Shown here: positions 1 through 7,171 of the stretch, one piece after another
Numbering within the stretch: the first letter of the stretch is position 1
How the letters are laid out: the number at the start of each line of letters is the position of its first letter
NCBI GenBank assembly: GCA_964471945.1
Contig: CAYYIJ010000095.1
Location: 1-7,846, forward strand
DNA from: JASEHD01 sp964471945
Lineage (GTDB): Bacteria > Bacteroidota > Ignavibacteria > UBA10030 > SZUA-254
Reading direction: 5' to 3'
DNA length: 7,846 nucleotides
Translations under genes and position numbers: made by a program
The notes under the pieces: generated by a model
Told to the model about the DNA's origin: nothing
The model's input: only the letters and a program-made list of their open reading frames with translations
Database searches by the model: none

Positions 1-1245
1 CTGGAAGAAGGCGCCCATACATTGTTTGTTAGATTAAGAAACAGTGAAGGCAGTTGGGGCAAAGCAGCCGCCAAGTCAGTTGTTGTGAGGAGCGAATTGG
101 CGTTTGCTATTAATATGCCACCCAAAATAGTTTCTGCGGAATATTTTATAGATGCAGATTCAGGAAGCGGGAATGGTATTCAACTCGAACCATGCGACGG
201 ATCTTATGGTCAATATTTTGAAAATGTTTGTGACACAATCAAGACTGGTTTACTCAGTGAGGATGCTCATTCAATAGGAATGAGGTTTCTGGAATCTAAC
301 GGAATTTGGAGTAAACCATATTATTCAATTATTGAAATCAAAAATATTACTCCACCATCTCAACCGACTGGATTTACAGCAGTTGCTAGAAATCGGAAAG
401 CGATTGTTAAGTGGTTAAAGAATCCGGATCATGACATTGCAGCTTATTCATTATACAGGAGTTTAACAGAGAATTTTGAACCCGATAGTACGAATTTATT
501 AATGACTGTTTCTAAAAATGATACATTTTACGTTGATAAAAATTTAGAAAATGGAATTAATTATTATTATCGACTTAAAGCTGTAGACGTTGCGAATTTA
601 ACCAGTGAACCGAGCATTCAGGTAGCAGTTATTCCATTTAATACTCCACCAAATAGTTTTGCCCTCAAATCACCAGCAAATAGTGACACGCTTGCAAGTA
701 TTACTCGTCCAGTAAAATTCGTCTGGCAAGTATCTACCGATATAGATGAAGATTCTCTTTTCTATACATTATTAATGCAAGGACCAAACATAGATACAAC
801 GATTTCAGGTATAACAGATACTACATTTGATTTTGATGGTCGTAGTCTGCTTGCGAAAAATTCAACATACCATTGGTTCGTCATCGTAAATGATAGAACC
901 GATTGGGCAGCATGTATTGATACTTTTACTTTCATAACACCCGACTTTGTAAGTGTGAAGGATAACAGAAATCAATTACCAGAACAATTTGTTCTTTATC
1001 AGAACTATCCTAATCCTTTTAATCCAACTACTACCATTCACTTCGAGCTTCCAAAAGAATCGCATGTTATGCTCAAAGTGTACAATATGCTTGGGCAGGA
1101 AGTAATTACCTTATTGGATGAGGAGAAACCTGCTGGAAGGTACGATGCTCGAGTTGATGGTTTATCTCTCTCAAGTGGTGTGTATATCTACCGATTGAAT
1201 GCTGGAGGTTATATCTCATTGAAGAAATTCATTTTACTCAAGTAA
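1..1245 (+). CDS. Secreted repeat/FN3 protein with T9SS C-terminal sorting domain (5' partial)
   Basis: The frame is open from base 1, so the true start lies outside the window; an in-frame TTG at 22 is only an internal Leu codon. 414 residues are visible. In order they are: the tail of one approximately 84-residue repeat (residues 1-29); a complete copy (about 46-113) opening with AEYFIDADSGSGNG; a fibronectin type III-like domain (about 117-211); a second beta-sandwich-like region (about 214-312); and a type A T9SS sorting domain (about 325-414) with LYQNYPNPFNPTTTIHFELP, VYNMLGQEV, SGVYIYRL and a basic end (KKFILLK). Proteins with this tail are exported by Sec, cross the outer membrane through T9SS, and lose the tail on release or anchoring. 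The product is thus predicted to be a surface or extracellular protein. No catalytic motif is visible; the activity may lie upstream or the protein may be purely structural or adhesive. The domain call is strong, the function unknown. Confidence 0.9.
   Translation: MEEGAHTLFVRLRNSEGSWGKAAAKSVVVRSELAFAINMPPKIVSAEYFIDADSGSGNGIQLEPCDGSYGQYFENVCDTIKTGLLSEDAHSIGMRFLESNGIWSKPYYSIIEIKNITPPSQPTGFTAVARNRKAIVKWLKNPDHDIAAYSLYRSLTENFEPDSTNLLMTVSKNDTFYVDKNLENGINYYYRLKAVDVANLTSEPSIQVAVIPFNTPPNSFALKSPANSDTLASITRPVKFVWQVSTDIDEDSLFYTLLMQGPNIDTTISGITDTTFDFDGRSLLAKNSTYHWFVIVNDRTDWAACIDTFTFITPDFVSVKDNRNQLPEQFVLYQNYPNPFNPTTTIHFELPKESHVMLKVYNMLGQEVITLLDEEKPAGRYDARVDGLSLSSGVYIYRLNAGGYISLKKFILLK
136..339 (+). repeat. 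Complete copy of an ~84-residue protein repeat
   Basis: Visible residues 46-113 form a unit starting AEYFIDADSGSGNG and ending DAHSIGMRFLESNGIWSKP. The end of a preceding unit is seen at bases 1-87: GAHTLFVRLRNSEGSWGKA aligns with DAHSIGMRFLESNGIWSKP, with the shared His at residues 6 and 90, giving a period of 84 residues (252 bp). The copies are diverged, so this is a protein-level repeat and not a recent DNA duplication. From memory, units opening with EYFID...GNG recur in secreted Bacteroidota and Ignavibacteria proteins. More copies are probably upstream of the window. Confidence 0.6.
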
Positions 1246-1257
1246 TCCTCGAAACAA

Positions 1258-1288
1258 GTGCGGCTCACCTTTGCTGTGTGAGCCGCAC
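1258..1288. terminator. Hairpin between convergent genes, possible bidirectional terminator
   Basis: A perfect 11-bp stem, GTGCGGCTCAC (1258-1268) and GTGAGCCGCAC (1278-1288), encloses a 9-nt loop. It sits in the 47-bp gap between the stop of the + strand surface-protein gene (1245) and the stop of the minus-strand HEAT/cyclophilin gene (1293), the usual place for a shared terminator. The stem is GC-rich in AT-rich surroundings. Neither side has a clean T run: the + side reads ATTATTATTGG and the minus side CTTGTTTCG. It may therefore terminate weakly, or mainly protect 3' ends. Confidence 0.7.
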
Positions 1289-1292
1289 ATTA

Positions 1293-3374
1293 TTATTGGA
1301 TAAGTTTGATATCAAAGATATGATCATCTAATTGGATTTTATTTACCACATCCATCCCCGAAACAACTTTTCCGAAAATTGTATATCGCCCATCTAAATG
1401 CGGCTGAGGCGACTGAGTAATAAAGAATTGAGAACCTTCGGTATCTTTACCAGAGCTTGCCATGCCAACCATTCCAGTCTCGTAAGTTAATTGCGAGAAC
1501 TCTGAACGGATAGAATATCCGGGTCCACCCCAACCATCACCACGAGGATCGCCACCCTGCACAACAAAGTTTGGCACGATACGATGAAATGAGAGTCCGC
1601 GATAAAAACTCCTTTGTGTTGCGAGTTTTAAGAAACTCATAACAGTGAACGGAGCGATATTTTTATATAACTCCATTATAATATCTCCGCGTATCGTTTC
1701 CATTTTAACTCTTATTGTATCTTTGAATGAGTGAAGATACTTGAAATCAAAATCGGTAAAGATTGGCTCAAAATATTTCGGGATATCTGATGAATAATCC
1801 TGGCCTGTTATAGATTTAAGTGCTGCTGCTGCGGCAAGCGCGATAGAACGATCTCGCTCCTCTAATTTCTCCTTGAGAGACGAGACAGCTTTTTCATCTT
1901 TAAGCTCACCTAATGATGCAATTACCTCTTGCATTGCCTCGACATCGTGTGGAACACGTAGATTCGAAAGACACTCGATTAGCGGCGATATAGAATTATT
2001 TCTGATAAAAAGTGAATCTCCTAATATAGAAGCAGCCGCTGCTACAATAGCTACATCTTTTACGGTGAGTGCCTCAATACTTGCTCGATATGTCTTCTCG
2101 ATGATTGTTGAATCATCAGAATTCTTTTTACTTAGCTCTTGCAATCCTTCAAGTGCAGCGTGATACAAAACAGACTTATCGTTCCCGATATATTCGACTA
2201 ATGTATTCAACGCATCGGTAGAGCCAGTCAGACCAAGTGCAATGAGCAATTGAGCTTTTAGAATTGGTTGAGGATAATCTTTTATTTTGATAAAAGGAAA
2301 AGCATCTTTCCCTTCTAACTTTGCAATTGCTGTAACTGCTTCTGACTGAAGCTGCCAAAGGTATTCGTTGTCCTTATTCATGGCGATCTTCTCAAGCAAT
2401 GCGAACGTTTCTTTCAAAGTTGTGCTTGCACCTTCCTTCTTCAATTTTGTGTTACCAAAAGCTGATAATGCGGTAACAGCAACGTTTGTGTTTCCTGAAA
2501 GAAAGGAACGTTTGAATGTGCGTATGATATCATCCTTGCCGTCTAAATTGTAGTTGCTTAGTGAGCGAAGTGCATTTACCCTCACTCTCCAATCACCATC
2601 GAAATCGGCAAGCTTCTGAAGTGGTTCAAGGCAGATTCTTTCATATCTCACCTTACCAAGTAACGCAGCAAGATTCATTCTAACCAACGGATCGCGATGT
2701 TTAAAAAGTTGAACTATTTCATCAAGATTTGTACGTATTTCTGAATTGTTACCGATTCGCTGAAGCGCATACACAGTTTGCCATTTTGTCGATTCCATCG
2801 GTTGGATGAGTTTTAATAAATATTGCACTGCTTCCCTGCTCACAATTCCACGAATCGCAAACCGAGCAATACTCATTGTGAGCCCGGGTGGTTTAATTTC
2901 TCCGAACCGGAGAATCAGATCGTTAAGAGCATCTTCTGTTCCAAACTTACCAATTTCCTCGATGAGGCGGCTTCGCAATCTTTCATCTCGTTTGCTGCCA
3001 TCATCTAACTGGTCTATTCGATTCCAGATTAAATCGTGTTCAAGTGCTTGTTTACTTTTCCGACATAAATTTATTGCAGTTTGCCCGATCGCAAACGCCG
3101 CTCCATTATCAGTCAACCGGTCAACAAGCAGATGTATAACCGATGTGTCCTGAATGTTTGCATATGCAAAGATGGCTTTCTCCCGAATTATTGTATCGTC
3201 ATCCGAGAGGAATTGGATTAATTTACCATCGAAGATCGAACGACTATCTTGTAGCCTGAGAATGATTTCAAGTTTATCCTGTCTTTTCTTTAAATCAAAT
3301 TGGGTTGCTTTTTGACAGAACAGCGTTTGTCCGAAAATAAAAAGAATTATTATCGATGTGATAAGGTTCTTCAT
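1293..3374 (-). CDS. Exported HEAT-repeat protein with C-terminal cyclophilin-type peptidyl-prolyl isomerase domain
   Basis: 693 residues. Residues 1-20 are a hydrophobic signal sequence (MKNLITSIIILFIFGQTLFC). The Cys at 20 lacks a good lipobox, so a soluble exported protein is more likely than a lipoprotein. Residues about 30-525 are alpha-helical HEAT-like repeats, seen as recurring patterns such as DPLVRMNLAALLGKV, DWRVRVNALRSLSNY and DRSIALAAAAALKSITG. Residues about 552-693 are a cyclophilin domain with FHRIVPNFVVQGGDP (catalytic Arg598, Gln606), GSQFFIT (Gln649, Phe651) and LDGRYTIFGKV. The Trp and His of human cyclophilin A's WLDGKH segment are His659 and Tyr664 here, an acceptable variation in bacterial members. 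The predicted role is cis-trans isomerisation of prolyl bonds in exported proteins, with the HEAT solenoid as client- or partner-binding scaffold; the client is unknown. The start is 7 nt after the upstream stop and AGG lies 6 nt before the ATG, overlapping the upstream stop region, so translational coupling is likely. Confidence 0.92.
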   Translation of the reverse strand: MKNLITSIIILFIFGQTLFCQKATQFDLKKRQDKLEIILRLQDSRSIFDGKLIQFLSDDDTIIREKAIFAYANIQDTSVIHLLVDRLTDNGAAFAIGQTAINLCRKSKQALEHDLIWNRIDQLDDGSKRDERLRSRLIEEIGKFGTEDALNDLILRFGEIKPPGLTMSIARFAIRGIVSREAVQYLLKLIQPMESTKWQTVYALQRIGNNSEIRTNLDEIVQLFKHRDPLVRMNLAALLGKVRYERICLEPLQKLADFDGDWRVRVNALRSLSNYNLDGKDDIIRTFKRSFLSGNTNVAVTALSAFGNTKLKKEGASTTLKETFALLEKIAMNKDNEYLWQLQSEAVTAIAKLEGKDAFPFIKIKDYPQPILKAQLLIALGLTGSTDALNTLVEYIGNDKSVLYHAALEGLQELSKKNSDDSTIIEKTYRASIEALTVKDVAIVAAAASILGDSLFIRNNSISPLIECLSNLRVPHDVEAMQEVIASLGELKDEKAVSSLKEKLEERDRSIALAAAAALKSITGQDYSSDIPKYFEPIFTDFDFKYLHSFKDTIRVKMETIRGDIIMELYKNIAPFTVMSFLKLATQRSFYRGLSFHRIVPNFVVQGGDPRGDGWGGPGYSIRSEFSQLTYETGMVGMASSGKDTEGSQFFITQSPQPHLDGRYTIFGKVVSGMDVVNKIQLDDHIFDIKLIQ

Positions 3375-3381
3375 GGATTAC

Positions 3382-4800
3382 CTAAAAATATGGTCTATTT
3401 TTAAATTTTGCCCCGATTTCCCTCTCGACAAAATAACGAGTTTCCATTTCGTCGATTTCATTCAGGTTAACCATCGTCATAGTTACATCAAATTTGTATT
3501 TAACACATTCTTTTGCAAATTCAACCATTGCTGAAAAATATTTCTTACCATCAATCCGCATTAATCTGCCATATTGTTCAGGATCAGTGGTATTTATGCT
3601 AATCGAGAATGAATCGACTAAACCAACCAATTCAGGTACAATATTGCGATGATTTATTATATTACCGTGACCATCTGTATTGAGGCGGACTTTCCCTCCT
3701 TGTTCCTTAGCCCACTTTGAAACTCCTTTAACAACGTCAAGCCGAATTGTCGGTTCACCGAAACCGCAGAAAACTATTTCTTCATATTTTGTTGGATTAC
3801 CAATTGCTTGGATAATTTCATTAACATTCGGTTCCTTTGTTATTCTAAGGTTGTTTCCCTTAACTATGGCTTCACCTTTACGATCACAGAAAACACAATC
3901 AGCGTTGCACCGAAGTGTAATATTTAAATAAAGAGAATCACGAATTTTATATGCAATCACAGGATCTGGGTATTTCCCTATACTGAATAACTTCTGGACT
4001 CCGAAACTACTTGCTCTTCCAATGTCTTCAGTTAAAAGACCTTGTACCTCTGCAATTTTCTGAGCGATGTGTTTCACGTATGCCGGCTCGTTTCGCTTCC
4101 CTCTGTGTGGAGTAGGAGTCAAAAAAGGGCTATCTGTTTCAAGGAGAATATGTTCAGCAGAAACATGAGTTGCAACTTCGACCATTGAGTTTGGTTTATT
4201 GGGTTTATTGCTGTAAGTGACAGGTCCGGTTAGAGAAATATAAAATCCCATCTCGATAAGCTTCCACGCCATCTTGGAATCACCAGGAAAACAATGGAAG
4301 ACACCTTTTGGAACTGGATAGCGATCGTAATCTTTTTTCAAGTACGATCGCCATGTCGGGGACTGCCTTAGTTTTTCATCAAGAATATTAATGACATCAT
4401 TCTCCGCTTCTCTACTGTGAATAATGATGGGAAGATTTCTTCGTACCGCAATTTCAATCTGTCGATTGAATATTTCCCGTTGCACTGCTGGAGGTGAAAA
4501 ATTATAATGATAATCCAAACCAATCTCGCCGATTGCTACAACTTTTGGATGACTACTGAGCCGTTCGATCTCTTTTAATATTTTCGGGTCGGCTTTCTTC
4601 GCATCATGAGGATGAATACCAACAGCAGCATAAATCATCTCATATTTTTCGGCAAGTGCAATGGATTGTTTGCTCGTTGGTAAATCTGTTGCTGGACAAA
4701 TGATATAATCAACTCCGGCATCTTGTGCCCTATTAATGACATTGTGAAGATCGTTTTTATAATCTTTGAAAAATAAATGTGCGTGTGAATCGATGAACAT
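3382..4800 (-). CDS. TatD-family metal-dependent hydrolase fused to a TatD-associated radical SAM domain
   Basis: 472 residues in one uninterrupted frame. Residues 1-275 are a TatD-type TIM-barrel hydrolase with the expected metal ligands: His6 and His8 (DSHAHL), Glu92 (GEIGLDYHY), His128 (IIHSRE), His169 (FHCF) and Asp223 (ETDSPFL). TatD proteins are Mg-dependent nucleases, including 3'-5' exonucleases and D-aminoacyl-tRNA deacylase-like members; substrate cannot be told from sequence. After a linker of only a few residues, about 285-472 form a short radical SAM domain with CNADCVFC (Cys298, Cys302, Cys305, the CxxxCxxC 4Fe-4S site) and GFGEPT (346-351, the SAM-binding 'GGE' equivalent). This matches the known small radical SAM family linked or fused to TatD, whose reaction is, to my knowledge, unassigned. 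There is no signal peptide, so it is cytosolic. No clear Shine-Dalgarno precedes the ATG. The HEAT/cyclophilin gene follows after 7 nt. Confidence 0.93.
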   Translation of the reverse strand: MFIDSHAHLFFKDYKNDLHNVINRAQDAGVDYIICPATDLPTSKQSIALAEKYEMIYAAVGIHPHDAKKADPKILKEIERLSSHPKVVAIGEIGLDYHYNFSPPAVQREIFNRQIEIAVRRNLPIIIHSREAENDVINILDEKLRQSPTWRSYLKKDYDRYPVPKGVFHCFPGDSKMAWKLIEMGFYISLTGPVTYSNKPNKPNSMVEVATHVSAEHILLETDSPFLTPTPHRGKRNEPAYVKHIAQKIAEVQGLLTEDIGRASSFGVQKLFSIGKYPDPVIAYKIRDSLYLNITLRCNADCVFCDRKGEAIVKGNNLRITKEPNVNEIIQAIGNPTKYEEIVFCGFGEPTIRLDVVKGVSKWAKEQGGKVRLNTDGHGNIINHRNIVPELVGLVDSFSISINTTDPEQYGRLMRIDGKKYFSAMVEFAKECVKYKFDVTMTMVNLNEIDEMETRYFVEREIGAKFKNRPYF

Positions 4801-4862
4801 GTTATATCAAGTAAAAAGTAAAAAATGATTTACTGCAATCACTAAAAGAGACTTCTGAAAAA

Positions 4863-4899
4863 TAAGATAAAAGTCATGGTGAGCCTGTCGAACCATGAC
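4863..4899 (-). terminator. Terminator-like hairpin and T-rich tract read on the minus strand
   Basis: Read on the minus strand, the stem GTCATGGT (4899-4892) with ACCATGAC (4880-4873) and its 11-nt loop is followed at once by TTTTATCTTATTTTTC. That is the arrangement of an intrinsic terminator, lying about 80-100 nt downstream of the receptor stop and upstream of the TatD gene. It is carried by the MITE-like element, so termination may be a by-product of the insertion. Efficiency cannot be judged from sequence: the stem is short and only half GC. Confidence 0.5.
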
Positions 4900-4913
4900 A
4901 ATTTACTACAATT

Positions 4914-4948
4914 TCACGCTTCGACAAGCTCAGCGTGACAGTTTTTAT
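4914..4948 (+). terminator. Mirror hairpin with T run read on the plus strand
   Basis: TCACGCT (4914-4920) pairs with AGCGTGA (4932-4938) around an 11-nt loop and is followed by CAGTTTTTATTAG. This is the opposite-facing counterpart of the minus-strand hairpin in the same element, so the element carries outward-facing terminator-like structures on both strands. No + strand gene lies immediately upstream, so its effect here would be limited to antisense transcription. Confidence 0.35.
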
Positions 4949-4975
4949 TAGTATAAAATAATTTTTCAGAAGTCT

Positions 4976-7168
4976 CTAAAATCTTGTTTCTAAAGTGAGA
5001 ACATAATTCCGCAATGGTGCAAGATTTCCAATAAAATCAGTGTAATAATACTGAGTCAAATTATTGATATGCAAAGCTATCGTAATCGGAAGACCTGCAA
5101 ATTTACAATCAATATTGAAATGTAAGTCAACTAAATAAGCGGATACACGTTGTTCGGCATTGCGGATAACCTTTAACAATAGTGAATCAACATTTTCCAT
5201 TTTGCTAATATACCTAAAATCTAGACCAACTCGAATTGGGTCGATTGATATTTGATTTATTTGATACAAAAGGTGCCGTGAGCGATGGTTGAGAATTCGT
5301 TTGTGAATAACATCTTCCGGATAAACGTATGAATAGCTTAATTGACTTTGGAGCACACCATTGAATGTAAGTAGATTCAGAATCATTTCCGCTCCCGTTA
5401 ACCGCGCGCGTGTTATATTCTGAAAATGAACGATACCGGCTGTATCCGATATCGGTTCGATTAAATCCCAAAATTCATTTCTAAAAATGGATAACTCAGC
5501 GAAAACATTTTCCATCAATGTTTGTGAACCACCAATCTCGTATGACCAGCTTCGCTCTGGCTTGAGAAAATGATTTGGACGGATAACCAAGCCACCTGCA
5601 TCGGTCGTAGTAAAAACTTCAGCAACAGATGGAGAGCGAAAACCCCTACCCGCCGAGAAACGCAGCGTTGTTGAGGAAGCAGGATTATACACTACTCCAA
5701 ATTTTGGGTTGAACTGACTTACGCTTTTCACAGTCTCTAATTTCTGAAAATCAAATCTACCTCCGACTGTAAACCGAATCTGCTCAGAATATTTCACTTC
5801 ATCCTGAAGATAAATCGCACTACCTTGAGCACGATGTTTACCAAAAATTGATTCTGCTAATGCTCGATTGTAACTACCCGATACGCCACCAATCAGAAAA
5901 TGTTCTTTGGAAAGTTGAAAGTTTGTTTGCAATTCACTTACAAAATAATCGGATCGAGAATTCGTTCCAATCGGATAAGATGTACTCGGAATATTATCTT
6001 CCCACTGAGAGCGAAACCAATTTGCCTTCAAGATTAAACAAAATCTATCCGAGAAAATGTGTTTGTAACCCCCACTTACATTGTAGCGCAATGACTGTAC
6101 CTTGTTCGCCAGTTGATCATCTGGTGGTTCAAGAACATGATCAATATCTTTCCAGTATAAAAAACTTCCTCGCCGTTGATCAAGAAGACTGAAGGAAAGT
6201 ACCGCTGATTGATAAGTTGAAATATCATACCCAAGTCGAGTCCAGGCATTCCACCGTTTCCAAAAATCATTTCGCTTATACCCATCATCCAAAGTCCGAC
6301 TTCCTCCCACAGTCAATCCGAAATCTCCAATCTTCCGAGAGTGAGTCGCATACACACCACTGAAGGTCCGCGGACTTAGCGTCCATTGCCAAGTCGAATA
6401 TTTCGGTTTTTCGTATAATCCACCGTACATACGAATTTGCGTCTCTGGTATTTCTTGGACAGACTTCGTGATCACATTAATAATGCCGCCAAGTGCGCTG
6501 GAACCATACAATGCTGAGCCAGAACCTTTAACAATTTCAATCTTTTGAACATTCGATGTTGGGATACTCTCCCAAATTATCTCATCAGTATCACCGCTGA
6601 GCATCGGCAATCCGTCGATTAGTAAGAGAACGCGTGATCCAACACCATGACTATAACCCGTAGAACTGCGAATATTTACCTGCCCGCGTGTAACATTTAC
6701 TCCCGCAACATATCGCATAGCATGATCGATTGTAATCGTGTTTCGATACGATAAATCCTTTTCATCAACAACACTGACACTGATAGGAACCTCCTGCAAA
6801 CTTTGCTCATGCTTACTTGCAGTTATTATTACCGGTTCAGTTTGAATTGGAGTCGGCATTAATTCGATTGAAATCTTTATTATTTCCCCTGACATTATTT
6901 CGAGAAACATTTCCTTCCGTTTAAAACCAATCATTGAAACGGTTAGATTATATTTACCTACAGGAATGTTTTTCAACTTGAAATTCCCTTCACGATCTGT
7001 AACTGTACCAAGTACCGTTCCTTGCAATAAAACATTTGCACCAACAACAGGACGACTATCTTCAACATTAATAACAATTCCTTCTAAATTTCCACGTGTG
7101 TGTTGTTGAGCAAAAAGCTGACTGTAACATCCAATTATAAGGAACAACATAGCGACTCGATTTATCAT
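4976..7168 (-). CDS. TonB-dependent outer-membrane receptor with N-terminal carboxypeptidase-regulatory-like domain
   Basis: 730 residues. A signal peptide (1-20, cleavage likely after LFA, mature end QQHTRG) precedes a carboxypeptidase-regulatory-like beta-sandwich (about 27-105, with GVVxGANVLLQGT-type motif and TVTDREGNFKLKNIPVGKYNL). A TonB-box-like stretch follows (EPVIITASK, 111-119), then the plug (about 124-235, with SRVLLLIDGLPM, IEIVKGSGSALYGSSALGGIINVITK) and a beta-barrel to the C-terminal Phe (LETRF), as expected for outer-membrane insertion. It would import a ligand across the outer membrane using TonB-ExbBD energy. The ligand cannot be inferred; siderophore, cobalamin, nickel or oligomer are all possible. 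It is not an obvious SusC because it is shorter and lacks a SusD neighbour. It starts 3 nt after the lipoprotein stop with no good Shine-Dalgarno (CCTTAAAGTATG), so coupled translation is likely. The stop is TAG, formed at the border of the MITE-like element. Confidence 0.94.
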   Translation of the reverse strand: MINRVAMLFLIIGCYSQLFAQQHTRGNLEGIVINVEDSRPVVGANVLLQGTVLGTVTDREGNFKLKNIPVGKYNLTVSMIGFKRKEMFLEIMSGEIIKISIELMPTPIQTEPVIITASKHEQSLQEVPISVSVVDEKDLSYRNTITIDHAMRYVAGVNVTRGQVNIRSSTGYSHGVGSRVLLLIDGLPMLSGDTDEIIWESIPTSNVQKIEIVKGSGSALYGSSALGGIINVITKSVQEIPETQIRMYGGLYEKPKYSTWQWTLSPRTFSGVYATHSRKIGDFGLTVGGSRTLDDGYKRNDFWKRWNAWTRLGYDISTYQSAVLSFSLLDQRRGSFLYWKDIDHVLEPPDDQLANKVQSLRYNVSGGYKHIFSDRFCLILKANWFRSQWEDNIPSTSYPIGTNSRSDYFVSELQTNFQLSKEHFLIGGVSGSYNRALAESIFGKHRAQGSAIYLQDEVKYSEQIRFTVGGRFDFQKLETVKSVSQFNPKFGVVYNPASSTTLRFSAGRGFRSPSVAEVFTTTDAGGLVIRPNHFLKPERSWSYEIGGSQTLMENVFAELSIFRNEFWDLIEPISDTAGIVHFQNITRARLTGAEMILNLLTFNGVLQSQLSYSYVYPEDVIHKRILNHRSRHLLYQINQISIDPIRVGLDFRYISKMENVDSLLLKVIRNAEQRVSAYLVDLHFNIDCKFAGLPITIALHINNLTQYYYTDFIGNLAPLRNYVLTLETRF

Positions 7169-7171
7169 ACT

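Larger units (their letters stand above)
4848..4976. mobile_element. MITE-like non-autonomous element with 16-bp terminal inverted repeats and TAAAA target duplication
   Basis: GAGACTTCTGAAAAAT (4848-4863) is perfectly inverted as ATTTTTCAGAAGTCTC (4961-4976). Both ends are directly flanked by TAAAA (4843-4847 and 4977-4981), consistent with a 5-bp target-site duplication, although the A-rich sequence weakens its specificity. The 129-bp element has no coding capacity. Its interior holds two inverted hairpins: 4873-4880 with 4892-4899 (GTCATGGT/ACCATGAC), and 4914-4920 with 4932-4938 (TCACGCT/AGCGTGA). Their 11-nt loops are inverted copies differing at one base. The left boundary is 43 nt from the TatD start, and the right boundary supplies the last base of the receptor's stop codon. 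It was probably mobilised by a transposase elsewhere in the genome; the termini do not let me name an IS family. Confidence 0.75.

Noticed and set aside
22..24. TTG as start of the surface-protein gene
   Set aside because: The frame is open to base 1, the upstream codons continue the repeat sequence (EEGAHT), and no ribosome-binding site or signal peptide follows. The gene is truncated by the window edge.
1873..2163. Open frame of 96 codons on the + strand
   Set aside because: It lies opposite the HEAT-repeat region, is Ser/Ala-rich as expected for an antisense shadow, and has no recognisable domain. The minus-strand frame has clear HEAT and cyclophilin sequence.
2806..3153. Open frame of 115 codons on the + strand
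   Set aside because: Antisense to the same HEAT gene, with Ser/Arg-rich composition and no domain; another overlapping + frame in the same place is equally meaningless.
3960..3990. Possible frame error joining separate TatD and radical SAM genes
   Set aside because: The linker region reads through in one frame without stop or frame shift and both domains keep all key residues. Fused forms of this pair are known, so a real fusion is the simpler reading.
4193..4209. Tandem GGTTTATT/GGGTTTATT repeat in the TatD gene
   Set aside because: Two short copies encoding NKPNKPN in a surface loop; ordinary low-complexity coding sequence with no sign of slippage.
4847..4977. Defining the element by its full 17-bp inverted repeat (adding the outer A/T pair)
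   Set aside because: Using the 17-bp boundary leaves no matching direct repeat. Moving each end in by one base gives TAAAA on both sides and an intact empty site, so 4848-4976 is preferred.
5848..6192. Open frame of 114 codons on the + strand
   Set aside because: Antisense to the receptor barrel; no motif, and the receptor frame is continuous and conserved in character here.
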